From positions 62,001-126,000 of the forward strand of contig NZ_JYJP01000109.1 in NCBI RefSeq assembly GCF_001012815.1: a DNA stretch of 64,000 nucleotides, in the 5' to 3' direction. The DNA comes from Vibrio mexicanus. Its GTDB lineage: Bacteria; Pseudomonadota; Gammaproteobacteria; Enterobacterales; Vibrionaceae. Position 1 is the stretch's first letter. Each line of letters begins with the position of its first letter. This document shows, piece by piece, positions 10,508 through 20,375 of this stretch. A program made the translations under genes and the position numbers. The notes under the pieces are model-generated. The model made no database searches and was not told where the DNA came from. It was given only the letters and a program-made list of their open reading frames with translations.

Positions 10508-11137
10508 ATGCAACAACCTCAAAAAAAACCGCAAACTTTTCGCCGAGAAGATGTGCAAATCATCTCAAAAGAGACTTTGTTTCAAGGTTTCTTCAAGATG
10601 GTGAAGTACAAGTTCAAGCATAAACTGTTTGAAGGGGGTTGGAGTGGCCCGGTTGAACGAGAGATGTTTGAACGAGGTCATGCTGCTGCAATGCTTCCAT
10701 ACGACCCTAGCTCAGACAGTGTCGTGATTATTGAGCAGATCCGTGTTGGAGCTCTGGAACATGACTCTCCTTGGCAATTAGAAATTGTCGCGGGCATTAT
10801 TGATACGGATGAGTCTGCGGAAGATGTGGTGCGACGTGAGTGCGTTGAAGAAGCGGGCGTTGAGGTGTCTGAGCTAGAGAAAGTGACTTCTTACTATCCA
10901 TCTTCGGGCGGATGCTCTGAAAAGCTAGACGTGTATGTGGGTCGCGTTGATGCTTCTAAAGCGTATGGCGTTCATGGTTTAGACTATGAAGATGAAGACA
11001 TTCGCGTTCAGGTGATGAGCCGACAAGAGGCTTATCAATTGGTCGTCGATGGTCAGTTAGAAAACGGTGCGTCGATCATTGCTCTGCAGTGGTTGGAGCT
11101 GAATTACGAGCGATTACAGGCAAAATGGCAGGCTTAG
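10508..11137 (+). CDS. nudF: ADP-ribose pyrophosphatase (Nudix hydrolase)
   Basis: 209-residue Nudix hydrolase that cleaves ADP-ribose to AMP and ribose 5-phosphate. The complete Nudix box GX5EX7REUXEEXGU is present as G-IIDTD-E-SAEDVVR-RECVEEAGV at about residues 97-119. The N-terminal QIISKETLFQGFFKM and the later VTSYYPSSGGCSEKLDVYVGRV are typical of the NudF/TIGR00052 subfamily. ATG 10508 has AGAGG upstream. It is the first gene of the nudF-yqiB-cpdA-yqiA group and overlaps yqiB by 13 bases, so the two are probably translationally coupled. Confidence 0.94.
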   Translation: MQQPQKKPQTFRREDVQIISKETLFQGFFKMVKYKFKHKLFEGGWSGPVEREMFERGHAAAMLPYDPSSDSVVIIEQIRVGALEHDSPWQLEIVAGIIDTDESAEDVVRRECVEEAGVEVSELEKVTSYYPSSGGCSEKLDVYVGRVDASKAYGVHGLDYEDEDIRVQVMSRQEAYQLVVDGQLENGASIIALQWLELNYERLQAKWQA

Positions 11138-11568
11138 CGACAAATCGTCCGTATCACGTTGATTTATGTGAACTCATGCGTGTGTACGAGACAAACTATG
11201 CGAAGTTGAACGCATTAATACCCTCTCAACCTGAGGTGGGGGATGTGCGCTGCTACCAAGCTGTGAACATGACGTATCAGCTACATGTGGAAGAGGTCAC
11301 AAAGTACACGACTCTGGTGGAGATTTGTCAAAGTGATGACGTTCCGGTATTTCCATTGCCGAAAATGTCTGTCAGGCTTTATCACGATGCAAGAGTTGCT
11401 GAGGTTCACCAAAGTGACCAAATGCAACGTATCAAAGCGCATTATGATTACCCTAATGACAAGATGATTCAGAAGGATGAGAAGGCACAACTGAATCGAT
11501 TTTTAGGGGATTGGCTAACTTTTTGCCTTAAACACGGTATCAGCCGTGCACCATTGGATATTAGTTAA
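11125..11568 (+). CDS. yqiB: DUF1249 family protein YqiB
   Basis: 147-residue cytoplasmic protein of the DUF1249 family. It begins MAGLATNRPYHVDLCELMRVYETNYAKL, closely like the E. coli homologue, and has the conserved YHDARVAEV and QKDEKAQLNRFLGDWL segments. The start at 11125 lies inside the end of nudF with CAGG a few bases upstream; a longer reading from 11089 lacks family support. The position between nudF and cpdA is conserved in enterobacteria. No biochemical function is known to me. Confidence 0.88.
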   Translation: MAGLATNRPYHVDLCELMRVYETNYAKLNALIPSQPEVGDVRCYQAVNMTYQLHVEEVTKYTTLVEICQSDDVPVFPLPKMSVRLYHDARVAEVHQSDQMQRIKAHYDYPNDKMIQKDEKAQLNRFLGDWLTFCLKHGISRAPLDIS

Positions 11569-11682
11569 CACTTATCGATAAAGAAGAAACTCGCAGATGA
11601 AGCGATCAGCAGATAATAGTTAGCAAAAATACTTAACTAAAATAATTAGCGAACAATAGAAGAAAGGGTACTGAGGTTTAAT

Positions 11683-12512
11683 TTGTCGTCACAGTCATCA
11701 CAATCACAACCGATTAAGCTACTTCAAATTACAGATACGCATCTGTTTGAAGCGCATGATGGTAGCTTGCTCAGCGTTAACACGGGAGAAAGCTTCAAAT
11801 CAGTGGTGAATGCTGTTTTGGACTCTGGTTACGACTATGAGGCCATTCTGGCAACAGGCGATATCTCTCAAGACCACAGTGCGGCTTCTTATCAACGATT
11901 CGCCGATGGTATCGTGCCGCTAGAGAAAACTTGTTATTGGTTGCCGGGTAACCATGACTATAAGCCGAACATGGGTTCTGTTTTTGAAGAGCAAGCGCAA
12001 CTAGATAATCAGATTCAGCAAGTCGAGCATGTGTTGCTTGGCAATAATTGGCAGATTGTGCTTTTGGACTCGCAAGTTGTTGGTGTTCCGCATGGCCGAT
12101 TAAGTGACCAGCAGTTAGCTTTGCTAGACGACAAATTAGCGCAATACCCTGAGCGTCACACTTTGGTTCTGTTACACCACCACCCAATTTTGGTTGGTAG
12201 CGCGTGGCTTGATCAGCATACCTTGAAAGATAGCGATGCGCTTTGGGATGTGATTGCCAAGCACAGTAACGTCAAAGCTATTTTGTGTGGTCACGTCCAT
12301 CAAGACATGGTTAAAGATCATAATGGTGTGTTGGTAATGGCAACGCTTCAACCTGTGTTCAGTTCAAACCCAATTCCGACGATTTCGCACTGGATAACCA
12401 GTCTCCGGGTTGGCGAGAAATCAATTTGAATCACGATGGTAGCGTCGACACAATCGTTAAGCGCCTTGGCGATGGTCAGTTCCTACCCGACTTTAGTGCA
12501 GACGGCTACTAG
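11683..12512 (+). CDS. cpdA: 3',5'-cyclic-AMP phosphodiesterase CpdA (frameshifted near end)
   Basis: Class III cAMP phosphodiesterase, a metallophosphoesterase that lowers cAMP and so tunes CRP signalling. The metal-binding motifs appear in order: DTHLF, GDISQD, GNHD, LLHHHP and GHVHQD. Start TTG 11683 has GAGG seven bases upstream. Near 12346 one C of a CC pair is missing after VLVMAT. As it stands the frame ends at 12429; restoring the base gives VMATPSTCVQFKPNSDDFAL and a stop at 12512, for 276 residues, the length of the E. coli protein. The rest of the nudF group has the same order as in E. coli. Confidence 0.92.
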
Positions 12513-12546
12513 GGTCTACAGATACTAACTCACAAGAGTGCTCATC

Positions 12547-13140
12547 ATGATGGCAAGTCAAAAACCTTCGCTGCTTCTCTATATCCATGGTTTTAACAGC
12601 TCACCGCTTTCTCACAAAGCGAATGTTATGGCTAACTATTGCAAAGAGCACAGGCCAGACATTAAGGTATTGACGCCTCAACTTCCATGCTACCCCAAGC
12701 AAGCTGCAGAGCATTTACAACAGCTGGTCAATCAGCATCAAAACGACTTTAATATTGCCTTGATTGGCAGTTCACTAGGCGGGTACCTTTCTACTTGGCT
12801 CAATAACAAGTTTGGTTTTCGCGCTGTAGTGGTTAATCCAGCGGTGAAACCTTATGAGTTACTTAGTGATTTCTTAGGCCCGCAAACCAATCCTTACACT
12901 AACGAAAACTATTTCTTAGAAGCTCACCATATTGCCGAGCTAAGAGAGTTAGATGTGGAAGTTATCCAGCAACCACAAGATTTTTGGCTCTTGCAGCAAG
13001 AGGGCGATGAAGTTCTCGATTACCGCGAGGCGGTGGCTAAGTTTCAAGGTGCAAAACAGACGGTGGAGCCCGAGGGTGATCATAGCTTTGTTGACTTTGA
13101 ACGTTACCCTGAGCAGATAATCCAATTCTTAAAGCTTTAG
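12547..13140 (+). CDS. yqiA: Alpha/beta-hydrolase fold esterase YqiA
   Basis: 197-residue cytoplasmic alpha/beta hydrolase of the YqiA family. LLLYIHGFNSSP near the N-terminus supplies the oxyanion HG motif, GSSLGGY (residues 74-80) holds the nucleophile Ser76, and EGDHSFVDF near the C-terminus supplies the catalytic His. The E. coli protein shows esterase activity on short acyl substrates; the natural substrate is unknown. AAGAG at 12534-12538 favours the ATG at 12547. It sits between cpdA and parE, as in E. coli. Confidence 0.88.
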   Translation: MMASQKPSLLLYIHGFNSSPLSHKANVMANYCKEHRPDIKVLTPQLPCYPKQAAEHLQQLVNQHQNDFNIALIGSSLGGYLSTWLNNKFGFRAVVVNPAVKPYELLSDFLGPQTNPYTNENYFLEAHHIAELRELDVEVIQQPQDFWLLQQEGDEVLDYREAVAKFQGAKQTVEPEGDHSFVDFERYPEQIIQFLKL

Positions 13141-13417
13141 CTCGTCTGGTTAAGCCTTTCGTCTCTCATTGAGGGAAGAGTCATAAATTTACCTGTTACT
13201 TACTGATGTCACTTGACATAGCAGGGTCTCTTCCAGACTATGTTCTACCTAGACTTTTGTAGAGTAGAGTCATGGATAGAATGTTTAAAAGAGCAGCGCC
13301 TTAGTCGATTTTTCACCTATTTGGCTAACGAATCGCCAAGCCTCCATTGCTGCACGTCATCTACCTTATCCTTTCCTACAAAGTTACCTATTATTTTCTA
13401 ACGAAGCATTCCGTATT

Positions 13418-15298
13418 ATGACTGAACAATATAATGCTGGAGCCATTGAAGTTCTTAATGGTTTAGAACCAGTACGTCGCCGACCAGGGATGTATACGGA
13501 CACAGCGCGCCCGAACCATTTGGGCCAAGAAGTTATCGATAACAGTGTCGATGAAGCGCTAGCCGGACATGCCTCAAAGGTGCAAGTGATACTGCACGCC
13601 GATCAATCGCTAGAGGTGATTGATGATGGTCGTGGTATGCCTGTCGATATACACCCAGAAGAGAAGATCTCGGGTGTCGAACTGATTTTCTGTAAGCTGC
13701 ACGCAGGTGGTAAGTTCTCGAACAAGAACTACCAATTCTCGGGTGGTTTGCACGGGGTAGGTATCTCCGTTGTAAACGCACTGTCTAAGCGTGTTGAAGT
13801 GACGGTTCGTCGTGATGGTCAAGTGTATGAAATGGCTTTTGAACACGGTAATAAAGTCGAAGAGCTTACGGTAACGGGCACTTGCGGTCGTCGTAACAAA
13901 GGTACCAGCGTTCACTTCTGGCCAGATGCTAGCTATTTCGATTCAGCGAATTTTTCTGTTACGCGTTTAGTGAACAACTTACGCGCTAAAGCCGTGCTTT
14001 GCCCGGGCCTTGAAATTACCTTCAGCGACAAGGTAAACAACAAAGATTACCGCTGGTTCTATGAAGATGGCCTGAAAGATTACCTAGCCGAAGGCGTTAA
14101 AGGCTTCCCTGTCTTACCTGAATCACCTTTTACCGGTGAGTTTAAGGCAGAAACCGAAGCAGCAACGTGGGCGGTGATTTGGCAGCCAGAGGGCGGTGAT
14201 ATGATCACCGAAAGCTACGTTAACCTTATTCCTACTGCCCAAGGCGGTACGCATGTTAACGGTCTGCGCCAGGGCTTGTTGGATGCAATGCGTGAATTCT
14301 GTGAGTTCCGCAACCTTCTCCCTCGCGGCGTCAAACTGACTGGTGACGATGTCTTTGAACGTTGTTCGTACGTCTTATCGGTGAAGATGCAAGATCCTCA
14401 GTTTGCAGGCCAAACCAAAGAGCGTCTATCGTCGCGCCAAACGGCAGCGTTCGTATCTGGCGTGGTTAAAGATGCCTTCAGCTTATGGCTAAACGAGAAA
14501 CCGCAACTGGCTGAACTGCTGGCTGAATCTTGTATTGCCAATGCGCATCGCCGCATGCGAGCAAGTAAGAAAGTCGTACGTAAGAAAGTGGCTTCAGGCC
14601 CAGCACTGCCAGGTAAACTGACAGACTGTTCCGTACAAGACTTAAACCGTACTGAAATCTTCTTCGTCGAGGGTGACTCGGCGGGCGGCTCTGCTAAGCA
14701 GGCACGTGATCGTGAGTTCCAAGCAGTCATGCCACTGCGCGGTAAAATCCTCAATACTTGGGAAGTTTCAGCAGATCAAGTACTGGCTTCACAAGAAGTC
14801 CATGATATCTCTGTGGCGCTAGGTATTGACCCAGACAGCGATAACCTCAGCAGTCTACGTTACGGTAAAATCTGTATACTTGCCGATGCGGACTCGGATG
14901 GTCTTCATATCGCGACGCTACTGTGCGCTTTGTTTACGCGTCACTTTAAAGCGCTGGTGGAAGCGGGTCATATATATGTCGCTATGCCGCCTCTTTACCG
15001 AATCGACTGTGGCAAAGAAGTGTTCTATGCCCTAGATGACGATGAAAAAGAGGGCATTTTAGAGCGCCTGTCTAAGAAGAAAGCCAAGATTAACGTTCAG
15101 CGATTCAAAGGTCTGGGTGAGATGAACCCACTTCAATTGCGTGAAACGACAATGGATCCAAATACCCGTCGCCTTGTTCAGCTGACTATCGATGATAGCC
15201 AAGCGACGATGGAGATGATGGATATGCTGCTTGGTAAGAAGCGAGCGGATGATCGTCGTACTTGGTTGCAAAGCAACGGCGATTTGGCAGAGGTTTAA
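13418..15298 (+). CDS. parE: DNA topoisomerase IV subunit B
   Basis: 626-residue ATPase subunit of topoisomerase IV, which with ParC separates daughter chromosomes. The N-terminal GHKL ATPase domain shows EVIDNSVDEALAG, DDGRGMPVDIHP and GLHGVGISVVNALS. The C-terminal TOPRIM region shows FVEGDSAGGSAKQARDRE, PLRGKILNTWE and DADSDGLHIATLL. The quinolone-relevant segment around EGDSAGG looks wild type. It is three bases from parC, so the pair is an operon. The 277-base gap upstream contains TTGACA at 13213, but I found no convincing -10 partner at the right distance. Confidence 0.97.
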   Translation: MTEQYNAGAIEVLNGLEPVRRRPGMYTDTARPNHLGQEVIDNSVDEALAGHASKVQVILHADQSLEVIDDGRGMPVDIHPEEKISGVELIFCKLHAGGKFSNKNYQFSGGLHGVGISVVNALSKRVEVTVRRDGQVYEMAFEHGNKVEELTVTGTCGRRNKGTSVHFWPDASYFDSANFSVTRLVNNLRAKAVLCPGLEITFSDKVNNKDYRWFYEDGLKDYLAEGVKGFPVLPESPFTGEFKAETEAATWAVIWQPEGGDMITESYVNLIPTAQGGTHVNGLRQGLLDAMREFCEFRNLLPRGVKLTGDDVFERCSYVLSVKMQDPQFAGQTKERLSSRQTAAFVSGVVKDAFSLWLNEKPQLAELLAESCIANAHRRMRASKKVVRKKVASGPALPGKLTDCSVQDLNRTEIFFVEGDSAGGSAKQARDREFQAVMPLRGKILNTWEVSADQVLASQEVHDISVALGIDPDSDNLSSLRYGKICILADADSDGLHIATLLCALFTRHFKALVEAGHIYVAMPPLYRIDCGKEVFYALDDDEKEGILERLSKKKAKINVQRFKGLGEMNPLQLRETTMDPNTRRLVQLTIDDSQATMEMMDMLLGKKRADDRRTWLQSNGDLAEV

Positions 15299-15301
15299 TG
15301 A

Positions 15302-17584
15302 ATGTCTAACGAAATTACTTATGACGGCGTTGAACAGTTGCCAATGCGCAAGTTCACCGAAGACGCTTATCTAAATTATTCAATGTACGTCATCATGGAC
15401 CGTGCCTTGCCATACATTGGCGATGGCTTAAAACCGGTTCAACGACGCATTATTTACGCGATGTCGGAGCTTGGTCTGTCGGCAGCAGCGAAATACAAAA
15501 AATCGGCACGTACCGTTGGTGACGTTTTGGGTAAGTACCACCCACACGGTGACTCGGCGTGTTACGAAGCCATGGTATTGATGGCTCAGCCATTCTCTTA
15601 CCGTTACCCATTGGTGGACGGTCAAGGTAACTGGGGTGCACCAGATGACCCTAAATCATTCGCAGCGATGCGTTATACCGAAGCGAAACTGTCGAAGTTT
15701 GCTGAGGTATTGCTTGGTGAATTAGGTCAAGGCACGGTTGAATGGCAACCAAACTTTGATGGCACAATGAAAGAGCCACAAATGTTGCCGGCTCGTCTGC
15801 CACATATCTTGCTGAATGGTGTGACGGGTATTGCTGTAGGTATGGCAACAGATATCCCGCCTCACAATGTACGCGAGATTGCGGATGCGACCATCCATAT
15901 GATCGACAACCCTAAGTCTGAGCTTTCGGATGTGATGGACTTTGTGAAAGGTCCGGATTACCCAACTGAAGCGGAAATCATTTCGCCGAAGTCGGACATC
16001 GAAAAGATTTACCGTACCGGTCGTGGCAGCATTAAGATGCGTGCCGTATGGCATAAAGAGGGCGGTGATATTGTCATTACCTCTCTACCGCACCAAGTAT
16101 CGGGCGCTAAACTGCTAGAGCAGATCGCAAACCAAATGCGCGCGAAGAAACTGCCGATGGTCGACGATTTGCGTGACGAGTCGGATCATGAGAATCCAAC
16201 GCGTATCGTGGTGGTTCCTCGTTCTAACCGTATCGATTGCGATCAGTTGATGAATCACTTGTTTGCATCAACCGATCTTGAGCGTAGTTACCGCGTTAAC
16301 CTAAACATGATTGGTTTGGATAATCGCCCTCAAGTAAAAGGGTTAGTTCAAATTCTGTCTGAGTGGATCGAATTCCGTCGCTCAACGGTGAAGCGTCGTC
16401 TACAACACCGTTTAGATAAGGTTCTAGCTCGCCTACACATCTTAGAAGGTTTGTTGGTTGCTTACCTGAACTTGGATGAAGTGATTGAAATTATCCGTAC
16501 TGAAGACGATCCTAAAGCTGTGCTTATGGCGCGTTTCGGTATCACTGATATTCAAGCCGATGCGATCCTAGATACGAAACTTCGTCATTTAGCCAAACTC
16601 GAAGAGATGAAGATCCGCGGTGAGCAAGATGAACTCGAGAAAGAGCGTGAGAAGTTAGAGAAGCTTCTTGGTTCAGAGCGACGTCTAAATACATTGCTTA
16701 AGAAAGAGATCCAAGCGGATGCTGACAAGTATGGCGACGATCGCCGTTCGCCACTTGTTGAGCGTGCAGAAGCGAAAGCGCTAACTGAGCGCGATCTTGT
16801 ACCGAGCGAGCCAATCACGGTTGTACTATCTGAGAAAGGTTGGATTCGTCACGCGAAAGGTCATGATGTCGATGCTTCAGGACTTAACTACAAGTCTGGG
16901 GATAAGTACTTGGCGAGTGCTCGAGGCAAGAGTAATCAGCCTGCGGTGTTCTTAGGTAGCGACGGGCGAAGCTATTCCCTAGAGTCTCACTCTCTACCTT
17001 CTGCTCGTAGTCAAGGTGAGCCGATTACTGGTCGCTTGAATGTCGCAGCAGGCACATCCATCAGCCAAGTGGTGATGGGTGAAGAAGAGCAGCTATGGTT
17101 AGTTGGCTCAGATGCAGGTTACGGCTTCGTTTGTAAGGGTAGCGATATGCTATCTAAGAACCGAAGTGGTAAAGCGTTGGTTAATCTGCCGCAAAACGCG
17201 CAGATCATGACACCATACCCAATTGCGAACTTGGATGCGGATGAGATCCTAGCGATCACCAATCTTGGCCGAATGCTGCTGTTCCCAATTAAAGATCTGC
17301 CGCAACTTGGCAAAGGCAAGGGCAATAAGATCATCAATATTCCAGCGGCGAAAGCGAAAGAGCGTGAAGAGTTTGTCTCTCATCTAATGGCATTGCCGCC
17401 AGAAGCGTCACTCACATTGTACGCGGGTAAGCGTAAGCTAGGTCTTAAACCAACTGACCTAGAGAACTTCCGTGGTGAGCGTGGCCGACGCGGTGGCTTA
17501 CTGCCTCGAGGCTTGCAACGTGTGACTCGTATTGAAATCGAGTCAGCGAAAGAGGTTGATGAATTGGAGTCAACGGACGATTAA
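15302..17584 (+). CDS. parC: DNA topoisomerase IV subunit A
   Basis: 760-residue DNA breakage-reunion subunit of topoisomerase IV. The catalytic tyrosine is Tyr125 in AAMRYTEAKL. The quinolone-resistance region KYHPHGDSACYEAMV has Ser85 and Glu89, the susceptible-type residues (E. coli Ser80 and Glu84). The C-terminal half (about 490-740) is the beta-pinwheel that binds DNA. Translation follows parE closely and a strong terminator ends the operon. Confidence 0.97.
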   Translation: MSNEITYDGVEQLPMRKFTEDAYLNYSMYVIMDRALPYIGDGLKPVQRRIIYAMSELGLSAAAKYKKSARTVGDVLGKYHPHGDSACYEAMVLMAQPFSYRYPLVDGQGNWGAPDDPKSFAAMRYTEAKLSKFAEVLLGELGQGTVEWQPNFDGTMKEPQMLPARLPHILLNGVTGIAVGMATDIPPHNVREIADATIHMIDNPKSELSDVMDFVKGPDYPTEAEIISPKSDIEKIYRTGRGSIKMRAVWHKEGGDIVITSLPHQVSGAKLLEQIANQMRAKKLPMVDDLRDESDHENPTRIVVVPRSNRIDCDQLMNHLFASTDLERSYRVNLNMIGLDNRPQVKGLVQILSEWIEFRRSTVKRRLQHRLDKVLARLHILEGLLVAYLNLDEVIEIIRTEDDPKAVLMARFGITDIQADAILDTKLRHLAKLEEMKIRGEQDELEKEREKLEKLLGSERRLNTLLKKEIQADADKYGDDRRSPLVERAEAKALTERDLVPSEPITVVLSEKGWIRHAKGHDVDASGLNYKSGDKYLASARGKSNQPAVFLGSDGRSYSLESHSLPSARSQGEPITGRLNVAAGTSISQVVMGEEEQLWLVGSDAGYGFVCKGSDMLSKNRSGKALVNLPQNAQIMTPYPIANLDADEILAITNLGRMLLFPIKDLPQLGKGKGNKIINIPAAKAKEREEFVSHLMALPPEASLTLYAGKRKLGLKPTDLENFRGERGRRGGLLPRGLQRVTRIEIESAKEVDELESTDD

Positions 17585-17610
17585 TATCAAGTTCGTTGAA
17601 CTATAAAGAA

Positions 17611-17656
17611 AAAGCCCCGCATTGCTTATTTAGTATTGCGGGGCTTTCTTATTTTT
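17611..17656 (+). terminator. Rho-independent terminator after parC
   Basis: 11-bp GC-rich stem (AAAGCCCCGCA at 17611-17621 with 17637-17647) followed by a T-rich tract. It also lies just past the end of the convergent degS. Confidence 0.85.
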
Positions 17657-17676
17657 GTGATGAATGAAGGCGTTGG

Positions 17677-18741
17677 TTACTGGCGCGTATCTTCTTCAAT
17701 AAGTACAGGTAGAGTTATCTCTTCCCCTTTACGCAAGACGAGAATATCCACTGTTGTTCCTGGCCTTAAGTCTGTCACGATATCCATAACACTTTGTCTG
17801 CCATTCACTTTATGTCCATCAATCGTCAAGATAATATCTTGCTCTTCAAAGCCAGCTTTGGATGCTGGGCCATTTGGATCGACACCAAGTACGACAATAC
17901 CGCCAAGGTGCTCACTTCCAAGAAGCCTTGACGTTACCGAATTGATGTCTTGTCCATCAATACCGATATAGCCGCGAATAACTCGGCCATCAGCGATAAT
18001 CTTATCCATGATTTTCTGTGCAAGAGGGAAGGGGATAGCAAATGAAATGCCGTAGGTTTCTAGCTCTGTTGCCTGTTGGAAAGAGGCGGTATTAATGCCG
18101 ACCAGCTCACCTTGAGTGTTCACCAATGCACCACCGGAGTTCCCTTCGTTGATCGCCGCGTCCGTTTGAATAAAGGCTTGTCGACCATCAAGGCTGATTG
18201 AAGAGCGCCCTGTTGCTGAAATAATCCCAAAAGTGGTGGTTTGACCGAGGTTGTATGGGTTACCAATGGCAAGTACCACATCGCCCACTTTGGCTTTGTA
18301 GTCTGGGTTTTGTGGTATGACGGGCAGGTTGCTGCCCTCTACTTGTAAGATCGCGATGTCTGTCCTGCGGTCTGTCCCCACCAATTGTGCTGCAGCAACG
18401 CGGCCATCTTGCAAAGCAACGATGATTTGATCTGCCTGAGCGATAACGTGGTAGTTAGTGATGATGTAGCCTTTATCACTAACGATGACACCCGATCCAA
18501 GACCTTGCGTAGAGAGTTGAACTTTATCGCTTTCGGTGTATTTTCGGCTGTAGATATTGACCACTGCAGGCGCGGCTTTACGAACAGCATTGTTGAATGA
18601 GATTTGCAGTTTATCGGCAGTGAGTGGAATGCTTGGAAGCTCGGCGTTGGAAAGATTTGGACGTAATGATGGCATGACTACAAGTAGTAAGGCTGCCGTC
18701 ACAAGTCCTAACGCGATGGAACGAAATAAAAAATTCAGCAT
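17677..18741 (-). CDS. degS: Membrane-anchored periplasmic serine protease DegS
   Basis: 354-residue protease that senses misfolded outer-membrane proteins and starts cleavage of RseA to release sigma-E. A single N-terminal membrane anchor (about residues 7-24) is not followed by a signal-peptidase site. The trypsin-like triad is His98 (TNYHV), Asp128 (RTDIA) and Ser202 (EGNSGGAL). One C-terminal PDZ domain (about 255-350) distinguishes DegS from DegQ, which has two. It follows degQ on the same strand with a terminator between them, so it probably has its own promoter. Confidence 0.94.
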   Translation of the reverse strand: MLNFLFRSIALGLVTAALLLVVMPSLRPNLSNAELPSIPLTADKLQISFNNAVRKAAPAVVNIYSRKYTESDKVQLSTQGLGSGVIVSDKGYIITNYHVIAQADQIIVALQDGRVAAAQLVGTDRRTDIAILQVEGSNLPVIPQNPDYKAKVGDVVLAIGNPYNLGQTTTFGIISATGRSSISLDGRQAFIQTDAAINEGNSGGALVNTQGELVGINTASFQQATELETYGISFAIPFPLAQKIMDKIIADGRVIRGYIGIDGQDINSVTSRLLGSEHLGGIVVLGVDPNGPASKAGFEEQDIILTIDGHKVNGRQSVMDIVTDLRPGTTVDILVLRKGEEITLPVLIEEDTRQ

Positions 18742-18815
18742 GCCTTTTTGAGCTCTCCTGCCACTAAATTAGCCAATTGCAAATAGAAACAGAAGGATAG
18801 CATTAGATAGTTAAA

Positions 18816-18850
18816 TAATAAAAGGACGGCTAAAAATATAGCCGTCCTTT
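18816..18850 (-). terminator. Terminator after degQ
   Basis: 12-bp stem (18821-18832 with 18839-18850) containing GGACGGCTA; read on the minus strand it is followed by TTTTATTATT. Confidence 0.8.
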
Positions 18851-18905
18851 TGACGTGACTTCACTGTTTTTTGTCATTTTTGACTTGATTATTGCCTGCT
18901 TCGGC

Positions 18906-20267
18906 CTAGCGAACCACTAAATAGATAGTGCGATCTCCACGTTGAATGTTTAGTGCAAGTACTCCAGGTTTAGTTTCCAAAAGTGCTCGGAACTCAGCGA
19001 GGTTTTTCACTCGTTGGCGGTTTACGCCAATAATGATATCGCCTTCTAGCAGCTGGTAACTTGCGGCCGGTGACCCCTCTTGAACAGAGCTCACTTTAAC
19101 ACCTTGTACGGAGTCGGCAGATGTTGTGTTAGTCAGTGATGCGCCGGTCAGGCCTTCATGCAGTTTTTCAGCCGTCGTTTGCACATCGGCCTGCTCACCC
19201 AGTGTGACTTCAAACTGTTTCGATTTACCATCACGTACTACGCCTAGCTCAATGGTTTTACCCGCTCCAAGGGTCGCGACTTTGGCACGCAGTTCGCTGA
19301 AGGTGCTTATCTTCTTACCATTGACCGATACGATGATATCTCCGGCCTCGATCCCCGCTTCTTCGGCAGCACTTTCAGGCATAACTTGGCTAACAAAAGC
19401 ACCTTTACTAGATTCATAGCCTAAAGCTTCAGCAAGTTCAGAAGTCACTTCACCGCCTTGTACCCCTAACATGCCGCGCTTAACTTCACCAAAATCAATA
19501 ATTTGGCTAGTTAGGTTAGACATCATGTTAGATGGGATGGCGAAACCAATACCGACGTTACCACCGTTAGGGCCAAGGATCGCAGTGTTGATGCCGATCA
19601 GTTCACCATTGAGATTTACCAAGGCACCGCCTGAGTTACCGCTGTTAATAGCGGCGTCAGTCTGAATGAAGTTTTCAAAGTTTTCTAAGTTAAGTCCGCT
19701 GCGGCCCAGAGCAGAAACGATACCAGAGGTGACGGTTTGACCCAGACCGAATGGGTTACCAATGGCTACCGTGAAGTCACCGACTCTGAGAACGTCAGAA
19801 TCAGCTACATCGATTTGAGTCAGGTTTTTCGCCGACTCCAGTTTTAATAGAGCGATGTCGGACATTTGGTCGCCACCGACAAGCTCAGCCTTGTATTCAC
19901 GGCCATCGTGTAGACGTACACGGATTTTTTCGGCGTTATTGATGACGTGATAGTTGGTCACAATGTGGCCTTGCTCTGCATCAATAATGACGCCAGAGCC
20001 TAAACCACGAAATGGGCGTTCTTGGGCTTGTTCTGGAATGCCAAAGAAGAAGCGAAATTGTTCTGGAATTTGTTGCTGTGCGACTTGCGTACCTTCTACC
20101 GCAATACTGACGACGGCTGGTGTGACTCGTTCCAACATGGGTGCCAAACTTGGCAGTTGCTGGTGATCGACAGAAAGGGGTAGCGCAGCCGTGGCAGGAA
20201 CTGGCGCGATGATTGAACTTAAGCTTAGAGAGAGGGTTGCTAATGCAAGCAAAGGTTTTTTCATCAT
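18906..20267 (-). CDS. degQ: Periplasmic serine endoprotease DegQ/DegP family
   Basis: 453-residue HtrA-type protease and chaperone of the periplasm. The signal peptide ends near PVPATA (about residue 27). The triad is His107 (TNYHV), Asp137 (MSDIAL) and Ser212 (NSGNSGGAL). Two PDZ domains follow (about 250-345 and 360-450). I call it DegQ because it lies next to degS and zapG, as in E. coli. Adjacent ATGs at 20267 and 20264 share the AGGAG box; the second has the better spacing but the choice cannot be settled. Confidence 0.92.
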   Translation of the reverse strand: MMKKPLLALATLSLSLSSIIAPVPATAALPLSVDHQQLPSLAPMLERVTPAVVSIAVEGTQVAQQQIPEQFRFFFGIPEQAQERPFRGLGSGVIIDAEQGHIVTNYHVINNAEKIRVRLHDGREYKAELVGGDQMSDIALLKLESAKNLTQIDVADSDVLRVGDFTVAIGNPFGLGQTVTSGIVSALGRSGLNLENFENFIQTDAAINSGNSGGALVNLNGELIGINTAILGPNGGNVGIGFAIPSNMMSNLTSQIIDFGEVKRGMLGVQGGEVTSELAEALGYESSKGAFVSQVMPESAAEEAGIEAGDIIVSVNGKKISTFSELRAKVATLGAGKTIELGVVRDGKSKQFEVTLGEQADVQTTAEKLHEGLTGASLTNTTSADSVQGVKVSSVQEGSPAASYQLLEGDIIIGVNRQRVKNLAEFRALLETKPGVLALNIQRGDRTIYLVVR

Positions 20268-20290
20268 AAAACTCCTACTATTGAATGAAT

Positions 20291-20328
20291 GCCTATCTTC
20301 AGATACTCATTTATATACGAAGATAGGC
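20291..20328. other. Stem-loop in the degQ upstream region
   Basis: Perfect 10-bp inverted repeat (GCCTATCTTC at 20291-20300, GAAGATAGGC at 20319-20328) with an 18-nt loop, between the end of zapG and the ribosome-binding site of degQ. No T-run follows on the minus strand, so it does not look like an intrinsic terminator. It could fold in the degQ leader or be a processing site. Confidence 0.55.
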
Positions 20329-20375
20329 ACTAGTGAGTTTTATGACTCAGAAATTTATTGAAAGTTCAGCGGTTT

